Origin: CAZCFB01 sp964511535
Lineage (GTDB): Bacteria; Myxococcota_A; Polyangia; GCA-2747355; CAZCFB01
Reading direction: 5' to 3'
DNA length: 45,886 nucleotides
NCBI GenBank assembly: GCA_964511535.1
Contig: CAZEFW010000063.1
Coordinates: forward strand, 1-45,886
Of this stretch, positions 1 to 9,068 are shown in pieces; the first letter of the stretch is position 1; each line of letters starts with the position of its first letter. A program made the translations under genes and the position numbers. A model generated the notes under the pieces. The model worked only from the letters and a program-made list of their open reading frames with translations. It ran no database searches and had not been told where the DNA came from.

Positions 1-57
1 CCAGCTTCGGCTTCGGCTTGTCCAGCTTCGGCTTCGGCTTGTCCAGCTTCGGCTTGC
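1..57. repeat. 21-base tandem repeat inside coding sequence
   Basis: A 21-base unit occurs at 1-21 and 22-42 and partly from 43, and it probably continues left of the window. In the minus-strand reading frame each unit encodes seven residues (K-P-K-P-K-L-D type). It forms the flexible linker of the lipoprotein beginning at 214. Confidence 0.85.
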
Positions 58-214
58 CCTTGCCGTCGAGCTTGACCCCGCCCTGGTCCCACGGCCTGTA
101 ATCGGGCAGCTGCGAGAAGGTGGACGGATCGATGCCGGAGGCGTCGAAGCTGCACCCCGCGGCGAGCACGATCAGGGGGCAGAAGAGCCAGGGGATGACG
201 CGGGCACCGATCAC
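1..214 (-). CDS. Lipoprotein with Pro/Lys repeat linker (3' part cut by window edge)
   Basis: The visible N-terminal part has a signal peptide ending in a clear lipobox (LAAG before Cys21), so the product should be a lipid-anchored envelope protein. About 45 residues later it enters a K-P-K-P-K-L-D repeat encoded by a 21-base tandem repeat, which runs off the left edge. The start is taken as GTG at 214: an in-frame TAG lies just upstream, and a TAGACT hexamer (221-226) sits six bases before it, compatible with a leaderless start. A CTG codon two codons upstream with GGAG in front is a weaker alternative. The function is not recognisable because the globular part lies outside the window. It is transcribed divergently from the gene at 367. 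Confidence 0.7.
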   Translation of the reverse strand, partial: MIGARVIPWLFCPLIVLAAGCSFDASGIDPSTFSQLPDYRPWDQGGVKLDGKGKPKLDKPKPKLDKPKPKL

Positions 215-366
215 CCGCAGAGTCTACCACTCCTGCGCCACAGGTACCCCCTGGCCAGGGGTCTCGCCCCCCCGCGATGAGGCTCATCACCCCCTGGAGC
301 GGACCTGCCTCGGTCCGGGATCATTGATCTTTGCTCCTGGTCCGGCTCTTGCTCCTGTCGGACGCC

Positions 367-1512
367 ATGTCCTCGCCCCGCACCCTCTGCGCGCTGCTCA
401 TCGCCACGCTGGCCAACGCCTGCGGGCCAGCGGACGCGCCCCCCGTCTCGGTGGCCGAGACAAGCCAGCCGGTCTCGGTCAACTTCTACAAGTTCCCCGC
501 ACAAAAGAGCGCCAGCGATCCGGGCAGCTGGGGCACGGTGCTGCTGGACATCGAGCGCCACCTCCCCGCGCAGTACGGCAAGACCTACCAGGACAGCAAC
601 AAGGAGACCCACGCACACGAGACCTCCCACGGCATCCACGCTCACCTGCGCAACTACCACAACAACACCGGCAAGAAGGCCAACGCGTTCTACCTGCTGC
701 AGGACCGCGCCTTCATCACGCCGGAGCCGAAGATCAAAAAGTCCCACGCGGCCAAGTTCATCCCCCCGGCCCTGCGCGGCTTCCGCTACTCCACCTATGT
801 CACCGGGCAGAGCGCCTGGGACAACGAGCCGCTCTACCTGTTCGACGAGTGGGTGGCCTATGTCAACGGCGGCAAGGTGGGCATCCACCGCCACAAGTCG
901 GGGCTGTACAAGACCCAGGGCGGCTGGAAGACCGGCGTGGTGGACGGCGCGCTGGAGTTCACCGGCTACGGCATCGGCCTGGTGATGGCCATAGAGCAGG
1001 GCGACCACGGCTACCTGCCGGGCCACCCGCAGTTCCGGCAGTTCTTCGCCTGGCTGCTGGTGGAGGCCATGGACACCTACCGCACAGGCAACCAGATCCC
1101 CGCGTTTCAGATGTCGAGCCAGCAGGCCATGTACAGCAAGCTCAACGGCCCCGAGGGCGCGAGCCTGCGCGCCTTCGTCAAGAAGCTGTACGGCCAGGCC
1201 TTCTCCGACCGGGTGTTCAAGGGCACCAAGCTGCCCCCGCCGCCGAAGCCCGACAAGGGCGCGCCCCCGCCAGCTTCCGACGGCGGGGCCAGGCCGAAGC
1301 CCAAACCGCCCGCACCCGACGCCGGCGCCGGGCCGAAGCCGCCCAAAAAGAAGCCGCCCGCCGGCTCTCCCGACGCTGGCGCGGGCCTACCCCCGGAACA
1401 ATTCTCCAGCCTCCAGAGCGGCTGCGCCGCCGGTGCGGCGAACGCACGATCCTCCTGGTTCCTCCCCCTGTTCGTGTTAATTCTATTAAGAAGACGAATA
1501 ACTCGCAGATAG
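367..1512 (+). CDS. Putative HExxH metallopeptidase with MYXO-CTERM-like tail
   Basis: This is a 381-residue exported protein. Residues 1-20 form a signal peptide, with a weak lipobox before a Cys (LANAC). The central domain carries HETSH (H84, E85, H88), matching the HExxH zinc-peptidase signature. E161 in FDEW about 73 residues later is a candidate third ligand. From about residue 290 the chain is a Pro/Lys/Asp/Ala-rich linker. It ends in a tail with Cys353, a hydrophobic stretch (about 364-374) and an RRR cluster, which resembles the MYXO-CTERM sorting signal processed by myxosortase. A TTG codon at 331 is in frame, but the ATG at 367 gives a normal signal peptide. I do not recognise the peptidase family. 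A catalytic role is inferred from the motif only. Confidence 0.75.
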   Translation: MSSPRTLCALLIATLANACGPADAPPVSVAETSQPVSVNFYKFPAQKSASDPGSWGTVLLDIERHLPAQYGKTYQDSNKETHAHETSHGIHAHLRNYHNNTGKKANAFYLLQDRAFITPEPKIKKSHAAKFIPPALRGFRYSTYVTGQSAWDNEPLYLFDEWVAYVNGGKVGIHRHKSGLYKTQGGWKTGVVDGALEFTGYGIGLVMAIEQGDHGYLPGHPQFRQFFAWLLVEAMDTYRTGNQIPAFQMSSQQAMYSKLNGPEGASLRAFVKKLYGQAFSDRVFKGTKLPPPPKPDKGAPPPASDGGARPKPKPPAPDAGAGPKPPKKKPPAGSPDAGAGLPPEQFSSLQSGCAAGAANARSSWFLPLFVLILLRRRITRR

Positions 1513-1532
1513 CACCACCCGGGAGGACCCAG

Positions 1533-1783
1533 ATGAGTACCCCGATGGTCTACCGTTGCCCGCCATGCGGGTACAGCTGGGGACCTGTAGGTGTCGTACC
1601 GTTCAACCCCGCCGCCGAGGAGCAGCAACTCTTCCTGTTGTGCGAGGCGTGCAACCAGCCCCAGGCGCGTATGGGAAAGACCGCCGTGGGCATGGCCTGC
1701 TCCAGCTGCAACGAGCAGCGGCTGGTGGGCCTGGTCAAGTGCCCTGGCTGCGGCAGCACCGACGCCGACTGGGGGCCCATGCT

Positions 1784-1787
<4 letters not shown>
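1533..1787 (+). CDS. Small double zinc-ribbon protein
   Basis: This 84-residue protein has four CxxC knuckles (C9/C12, C37/C40, C56/C59, C70/C73), enough to bind two structural zinc ions. It has no signal peptide or membrane segment, so it should be cytoplasmic. GGGAGG lies a suitable distance before the ATG at 1533. Its TGA overlaps the ATG of the histidine kinase (ATGA at 1784-1787), which indicates translational coupling. Similar zinc ribbons act in nucleic-acid or protein binding, but nothing here fixes the role. A link to the kinase pathway is inferred from the overlap alone. Confidence 0.75.
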
Positions 1788-4167
<2,380 letters not shown>

Positions 4168-4171
<4 letters not shown>

Positions 4172-4197
4172 TCCGGGGCGGGCTGCGGCACTACCAT
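4168..4197 (+). promoter_or_regulatory. Candidate sigma70-type promoter for the LAS peptidase gene
   Basis: TTGATC (4168-4173, overlapping the kinase stop codon) and TACCAT (4192-4197) are separated by 18 bases. The -10 ends seven bases before the ATG at 4205, so the transcript would have almost no leader unless a later ATG is used. Confidence 0.4.
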
Positions 4198-4204
4198 TGA
4201 GGTC

Positions 4205-5446
4205 ATGATGCTTATGATCCGCGCCTCGCTCCTCGCTACGCTGGCCCTGCTTCTGGCGGCATGTACCGAGGAGCCGCGGGAGTTTGGCGGGCAGGACCAG
4301 GCCGGCGGAGGGCGCAAGGACGGCGCTGTCCAGCCGAAAAAGGACGCCGGCCCGGGGCCGAAGAAGGACGGCGGCAAGCCGAAGCCCCCGGACGCCGGGG
4401 TGGACGGCGCCCCTGCCGATCAGGGCACCAAGCCGGATCAAGGGACCACGCCGCCCAAAAAGCCGAAGCAGCTCGACCCGTGCAAGGTGGGCAAGTGCTG
4501 GTCCGCCGGCTCCCTGAGCGGGCTTTGCGGGGTGTCGTCTCTCAACGAGGACTACAGCTCGGGCAAGTACAACGCCCACCGCCGGACCCTCGCGCCCAAG
4601 ACCGGGGTCAAGGTTGAGCTGACCCTCGCCGCCACGGCCGGCTCCTGGAAGCCGGCGCTGATCATCAACGACGCGGCGGGGGCCACGGTGTTCGACGGCC
4701 AGACCGCGTGGTCGGACTCCAAGCTGTCAGTGCAGACCCTGTCCACGGGAAAGACCGGCTCGGCGGCGAAGGTGCGGCTCACCGCCCACAAGGCGTCGAC
4801 CCTCACGGTCTACGCCACGGGATGGACCGCCATCAACAGCGGCTTCTCGGCGTTTTTGCCCAAGAGCGCCAAGTACACCCTGACCGTCAACTCCGGCTGC
4901 CCGCCGCCCAAGCCGGGCAAGCTGCTGTCCCCGCCCAACTTCGACAAGAACAACAAGGACAGCAAGGGGTACTACCTGCTGCCCCAGTCCCAGCCGTCGG
5001 GGTTGTACACGCGCAAGGCGGACGCCTGCTCCCGGGGCACCAAGCTGCTCATCGACGTGCTCTACACCGTGGCGTACCACTGGAAGTCCAAGCAGCCCAA
5101 GTACTCGCCCATCAAGTACCTCGACCTGAACGAGGCCAAGTCCTGCTCCACGGTGAACCACGCCACCCATGACGACGGCACCCACGCCGACCTGACCGCC
5201 GGGTGCGCCACCCAGGTGTCGTGCACCAACAACCAGCCCGCCATCGACCTGGCCAAGCTGTTCGTGGACACGGGGCAGGTGTGCGGCATCATCAACAATG
5301 ACCCGGCCGTGCAGAAGGTGGTCAACGCCTACTTCAACAGCAAGTTCAGCTACAAGCCGTGGCACGGCACCTTCATGCGCAGCGTCTCGGGTCACACCCA
5401 CCACTTCCACGTGCGCGTGAAGAAGCCCAACGGGCTGTGTAACTAG
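4205..5446 (+). CDS. LAS-type (M74/M15-like) peptidase lipoprotein
   Basis: The 413-residue precursor has a signal peptide with lipobox LLAAC, then a Lys/Pro/Asp/Gly-rich linker (about 22-95). A beta-rich region follows that resembles a pre-peptidase domain, and then the catalytic part. Zinc motifs of the LAS fold are visible: H322-x6-D329 (HDDGTHAD) and HxH at H400/H402 in HHFHVRV. The HFHVR context resembles penicillin-insensitive murein endopeptidase (MepA). The likely role is cleavage of peptidoglycan cross-links from the periplasmic face, but the specificity is inferred. ATG codons at 4205, 4208 and 4214 are all possible starts. GAGG at 4199 favours 4208, while the -10 spacing favours 4205. 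Confidence 0.82.
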   Translation: MMLMIRASLLATLALLLAACTEEPREFGGQDQAGGGRKDGAVQPKKDAGPGPKKDGGKPKPPDAGVDGAPADQGTKPDQGTTPPKKPKQLDPCKVGKCWSAGSLSGLCGVSSLNEDYSSGKYNAHRRTLAPKTGVKVELTLAATAGSWKPALIINDAAGATVFDGQTAWSDSKLSVQTLSTGKTGSAAKVRLTAHKASTLTVYATGWTAINSGFSAFLPKSAKYTLTVNSGCPPPKPGKLLSPPNFDKNNKDSKGYYLLPQSQPSGLYTRKADACSRGTKLLIDVLYTVAYHWKSKQPKYSPIKYLDLNEAKSCSTVNHATHDDGTHADLTAGCATQVSCTNNQPAIDLAKLFVDTGQVCGIINNDPAVQKVVNAYFNSKFSYKPWHGTFMRSVSGHTHHFHVRVKKPNGLCN

Positions 5447-5464
5447 GGGGTTCAAGCGCAGACG

Positions 5465-5539
5465 GAAGCGGCGAGACGCCGCTTCTACAGTACACGCGCC
5501 ATCTCGCCGAGCCAGTAGACGCGGCATCCTGCCGCGTCT
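5465..5539. repeat. Pair of perfect hairpins between convergent genes
   Basis: Two perfect inverted repeats lie side by side: 5465-5473/5477-5485 (GAAGCGGCG with loop AGA) and 5517-5526/5530-5539 (AGACGCGGCA with loop TCC). They sit between the 3' ends of a plus-strand and a minus-strand gene. They could terminate both transcripts or be copies of a dispersed palindromic repeat. There is no T-run typical of intrinsic terminators. Confidence 0.7.
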
Positions 5540-5554
5540 GCTCCTAACCCCGAT

Positions 5555-6823
5555 TTAGAGCTGGTCGATCTTGACCCAGCGGCGGTAGTAGCCCGCGTCC
5601 AGGCGGATGGTGGTGACGTTGGGCTCGTCCACCCGCAGGCGGATCTCGTGGGTCCCGGTGGTGGTGGGCGTCCACGAGTGAATCCAGAGGCTCCAGGTGC
5701 GGTTGGTCTTCATCTCGGGGCAGACCTGCACCGGCACGTAGGGCTCGGACGGGTTGAAGCGGATCTGCAGCTTGCGGGTCGGCTTGCTGCCGCCCCAGAT
5801 CACGCCCACCACGCGGTATCGCAGCTTGCCCTTGACCCGCCACTTCTCCACGCGCACCGGCATGGCCGAGTAGCCCATGGCGGCGGGCATGTACTCGCGA
5901 GCCAGCGAGGGCACGCCCTGCTGGTGGGTGCGCGAGGCGAACTCCTTCATCTGGCTGGTGGCGGGCTCGGCGTCCCCCACCAGCTTGATGCCGGTGACCC
6001 ACTTGATGTTGGTGCAGCCGTACCAGCCGGGGATCAACAGGCGCACCGGCGCGCCGTGATCCTTGGGCAGCGCGGCGCCGTTCATGCGGGTCACCAGGTG
6101 AGCGCCGGCGGAGGTGAGCTGGTCCGGCGTGAAGACCCAGCTGGCGCCGGGGGTGGAGTGGTTGTTGGCGCTCGGCTGCGAGTGCTGGTCGAAGCCCTCG
6201 ATGAGCACCCGCTTGGCGCTGGACAGGGCGCCGGCCTTGTTCAGCAGCTCGGACAGCGGGATCCCCTCCCAGGTGGCGGCGCTGAGCAGGCCGAAGCTGC
6301 CGCCGCGGCCGTTGCCCGAGCACTCCATCAGCACCGGGCCCGTCGAGCGGCTCAGCGACGACAGCGACGAGAGGGTCAGGTCCTGGGCCTTGCTCACCAG
6401 CCCCGAGACGCGGATCTTCCACGGGCCTGAAGGCTTGAGCAGGTCCGGGTAGCGCGTGCGCACGAAGAACTTGCTGTTGGGCGTGATCAGCTTGTCGGAG
6501 GTCAGGTCCGACAGGTCGGTGTAGAGCCGCCCGTCGAGGCCGGAGTTGAACAGCGTGTCCAGCGGGCGGCCCCCCTCCTTGGTGAACGGCACGGCGCCGA
6601 GCTTCGTACCGCCTGCGAAGGGGTCGGCGCAGGCAGGCGCGCCGCCGTCGATGCGGGCGCTGTCGGGCAGCATCGCGCCGCCATCGGCGGGGGGCGAGCC
6701 CGCGTCAGGAGCGCCGCTGTCCAGCAGGTTCAGGTCGTCATCGCCGCAGCCGAGCAGGCTCAGGGTGGCGGCGCCGAGGGCTCCGCCGACGAAGGCGCGG
6801 CGGGTTGTCCGATTTGGGTCCAT
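5555..6823 (-). CDS. Tat-exported molybdopterin oxidoreductase, sulfite oxidase family, lipoprotein
   Basis: This 422-residue protein begins with a twin-arginine signal (R8-R9) that also has a lipobox (LLGC, Cys26), so it is exported folded with cofactor and lipid-anchored. After an Asp/Gly/Pro-rich linker comes the Oxidored_molyb fold. It includes MECSGNGR, where Cys168 is the expected molybdenum ligand, and the family block HGAPVRLLIPGWYG. The C-terminal about 110 residues resemble the Mo-co dimerisation domain. Family members oxidise sulfite or reduce sulfoxides; the substrate here cannot be told. No haem domain is fused and no cytochrome or membrane partner gene is adjacent, so the electron acceptor is unknown. 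Confidence 0.9.
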   Translation of the reverse strand: MDPNRTTRRAFVGGALGAATLSLLGCGDDDLNLLDSGAPDAGSPPADGGAMLPDSARIDGGAPACADPFAGGTKLGAVPFTKEGGRPLDTLFNSGLDGRLYTDLSDLTSDKLITPNSKFFVRTRYPDLLKPSGPWKIRVSGLVSKAQDLTLSSLSSLSRSTGPVLMECSGNGRGGSFGLLSAATWEGIPLSELLNKAGALSSAKRVLIEGFDQHSQPSANNHSTPGASWVFTPDQLTSAGAHLVTRMNGAALPKDHGAPVRLLIPGWYGCTNIKWVTGIKLVGDAEPATSQMKEFASRTHQQGVPSLAREYMPAAMGYSAMPVRVEKWRVKGKLRYRVVGVIWGGSKPTRKLQIRFNPSEPYVPVQVCPEMKTNRTWSLWIHSWTPTTTGTHEIRLRVDEPNVTTIRLDAGYYRRWVKIDQL

Positions 6824-6896
6824 GCGGCTTCAGTCCCGCCAGCGCCGGGGGTGTTACAGGGGGGACATGTGGTGCCCGGTCTGGTACACCGGCTTG

Positions 6897-9068
6897 ATGT
6901 CCCGCACCGTTCCCCTGGCCCCCGCCCTGGCCCTGGCCCTGGCCCTGTCTGCCTGCAGCTCCTCCACGCCCTCCCCTGCCGCAGACGCCGGTCCCCCGGA
7001 CGCGCCCTCGCTCACCGACGGCACCGCAGACCGCGGCGCTGACGCGAGCCCGGACCGCGGCTGCCCGGCCACCGACGCGCGCGGGGGCGGCCTGGACGCT
7101 GGCCCCGGCCCGCTGGCCGCGCTGAAAAAGTCGATCCTTCCGCTCATGAGCGGCTGGCGCTTCGCCACGGACCCCGGCGACAAGGGCAAGACCGCGGGCT
7201 GGGCCGCGCCCTCCTTCGACGACTCCAAGTGGGCCACCATCGCGGCGGGCAAGACCTGGGAAGCCCAGGGCTACCCGGGCTACGACGGCGTCGGCTGGTA
7301 CCGGCAGAAGGTGACCGTGCCGGCGAGCTGGACCGGCGCGCCCATCACCTTCGTGGCCAGCGGGGTGGACGACGAGTACGACCTGTACATCAACGGCACC
7401 CTCGTGGCGCACCACGGCGACAAGAAGGTGCGCTCGGTATGGCAGGCCAAGACCGAGACCCGTATCGACAAGCACCTGTCGCCGGGCAAGCCGAGCATCA
7501 TCGCGGTGCGGGTCAACGACTGGGGCGCGGGGGGCGGCCTGTGGCGACGGGTGGAGCTGCGATACGCCCTGCCCCTGATGCCTTACCAGACCTTCCTGCC
7601 GTCGCCCGTGCTGCCGGCCTTGCCCGACTGGGTGGCGCTGTACTGGGCGGCCTGGCGCATGGCGTGGCACAAGGTGGCCTTCGGAGACAAGGCCAACGGC
7701 CTGGCCGCGGCCTACATGGACGAGGGGTTCAACGAGCAGATCTACCAGTGGGACTCGTCGTTCATCACCCTGTTCGGCCGCTACGGCCGGCGGCTGCTGC
7801 CGGTGATGGCGACCCTGGACAACTTCTACGGCAAGCAGCGCGCCGACGGCTACATCCAGCGGGTCTACTCCGAGACCGACGGCAAGGAGCTGGGCACACC
7901 CACCGCGGCCGAGCCCATGGTCAACCCGCCGCTGTTCGCCTGGGTGGAGTGGGAGTACTACCGCTTCTCCGGCGACGCCAGCCGGCTCAAGGCGGTGCTG
8001 CCGAGGCTGGAGAAGTACTACGCGTGGCTGGAGAAGAACACCCGCGGCGTCCTGGGCAAGGGGCTGTACTACCAGACCGACCTGGGCAGCGGCATGGACA
8101 ACATGCCCCGGGGCGACGTGAAGCAGGCGGGCTGGGCCGACGCGTCCATGCAGCAATGCCTGGCCGCCAAGCACATGGCCGACATGGCGCAGAAACTGGG
8201 GGACAAGACCAGGGCCGCGTACTGGACCGACAAGCACGAGGCCCTGGCCAAACTAATCAACAAGCTGGTGTGGAACGACGGCGAGGCGTTCTACTACGAC
8301 CTGAAGCGCGACGGCCTGCACTCGGGGGTCAAGCATATCGGCGCGTTCTGGGCGCTGCTGTCCCACGTGGCCGATGACGGCCGGGCCAAAAAGCTGGTGG
8401 CCAACCTGAAGGACCCGAAGCACTTCGCCCGGCCGCACCGCTTCCCGGTGCTCTCGGCGGCGGATCCCAACTACGACAAGAAGGGGCACTACTGGCGCGG
8501 CAGCGTCTGGGCGCCTACCAACTACATGACCATCAGGGGCCTGCGGCGGCGGGGCTTTGGCGAGCTGGCGGGGCTGGCCGCGGCCAACCACGTCGACATG
8601 ATGGCCAGGGTGTTCAAGGCCCCGCCCCTGGACGCGTCCAAGATCGCGCCCGAGGAGCGGGACGGGGACTATGCCACCATCTGGGAGTGCTACGCGCCGG
8701 AGGCGGCGGCGCCGGCCACGCGCTGGGACAACAAGTTTTACAGCCGGCAGGACTTCGTCGGCTGGAGCGGGCTGGGGCCCATCGCGCTGCTCATCGAGGA
8801 GGTGATCGGCCTGGAGGTCATCGGCGCCGAGAACAAGATCGTCTGGGACCTGCGCCGGGCCGACCGTCACGGGCTGCAGCGCATGCCCCTGGGGTTGCAC
8901 AACCTGGTGGACCTGGTGGCCGAGGCCAGGGCCAGCACCGCGGCGCCGGCCACGGTGACGGTCAAGGCGCTGCGCCCGTTTTCATTGCAAGTGATGACCC
9001 CCGGCGGCAAGACCCACAGCTTCGAGGTCTGCGCCGGGTCGAGCACCCTCACCGTGCCCGGGGCGTGA
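6897..9068 (+). CDS. GH63-like glycosidase lipoprotein (mannosylglycerate hydrolase-like)
   Basis: This 723-residue lipoprotein precursor has lipobox LSAC and a Pro/Asp/Ala-rich linker. A galactose-binding-type jelly roll follows (about 85-225, motif GVDDEYDLYINGT), then an (alpha/alpha)6 catalytic domain. Catalytic-domain signatures are QWDSSF, SGMDNMPRGD with candidate acid D401, YWRGSVWAPTNY, and WECY with candidate base E597. These match GH63 and MGH1-like enzymes that remove terminal glucose or mannose residues. The start is ATG 6897, giving a compact signal peptide. ATG 6867, preceded by a G-run and a TACAGG six bases upstream, would add ten residues and is a real alternative. Its stop TGA abuts the stop of the convergent gene with no gap. 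Confidence 0.85.
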   Translation: MSRTVPLAPALALALALSACSSSTPSPAADAGPPDAPSLTDGTADRGADASPDRGCPATDARGGGLDAGPGPLAALKKSILPLMSGWRFATDPGDKGKTAGWAAPSFDDSKWATIAAGKTWEAQGYPGYDGVGWYRQKVTVPASWTGAPITFVASGVDDEYDLYINGTLVAHHGDKKVRSVWQAKTETRIDKHLSPGKPSIIAVRVNDWGAGGGLWRRVELRYALPLMPYQTFLPSPVLPALPDWVALYWAAWRMAWHKVAFGDKANGLAAAYMDEGFNEQIYQWDSSFITLFGRYGRRLLPVMATLDNFYGKQRADGYIQRVYSETDGKELGTPTAAEPMVNPPLFAWVEWEYYRFSGDASRLKAVLPRLEKYYAWLEKNTRGVLGKGLYYQTDLGSGMDNMPRGDVKQAGWADASMQQCLAAKHMADMAQKLGDKTRAAYWTDKHEALAKLINKLVWNDGEAFYYDLKRDGLHSGVKHIGAFWALLSHVADDGRAKKLVANLKDPKHFARPHRFPVLSAADPNYDKKGHYWRGSVWAPTNYMTIRGLRRRGFGELAGLAAANHVDMMARVFKAPPLDASKIAPEERDGDYATIWECYAPEAAAPATRWDNKFYSRQDFVGWSGLGPIALLIEEVIGLEVIGAENKIVWDLRRADRHGLQRMPLGLHNLVDLVAEARASTAAPATVTVKALRPFSLQVMTPGGKTHSFEVCAGSSTLTVPGA

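Noticed and set aside
1..57. Possible CRISPR repeats
   Set aside because: The units are contiguous with no spacers and stay in frame within a lipoprotein gene.
248..261. 14-base palindrome CCCCTGG/CCAGGGG between the first two genes
   Set aside because: Perfect but isolated in a GC-rich gap, with no promoter elements aligned to it; chance is not excluded.
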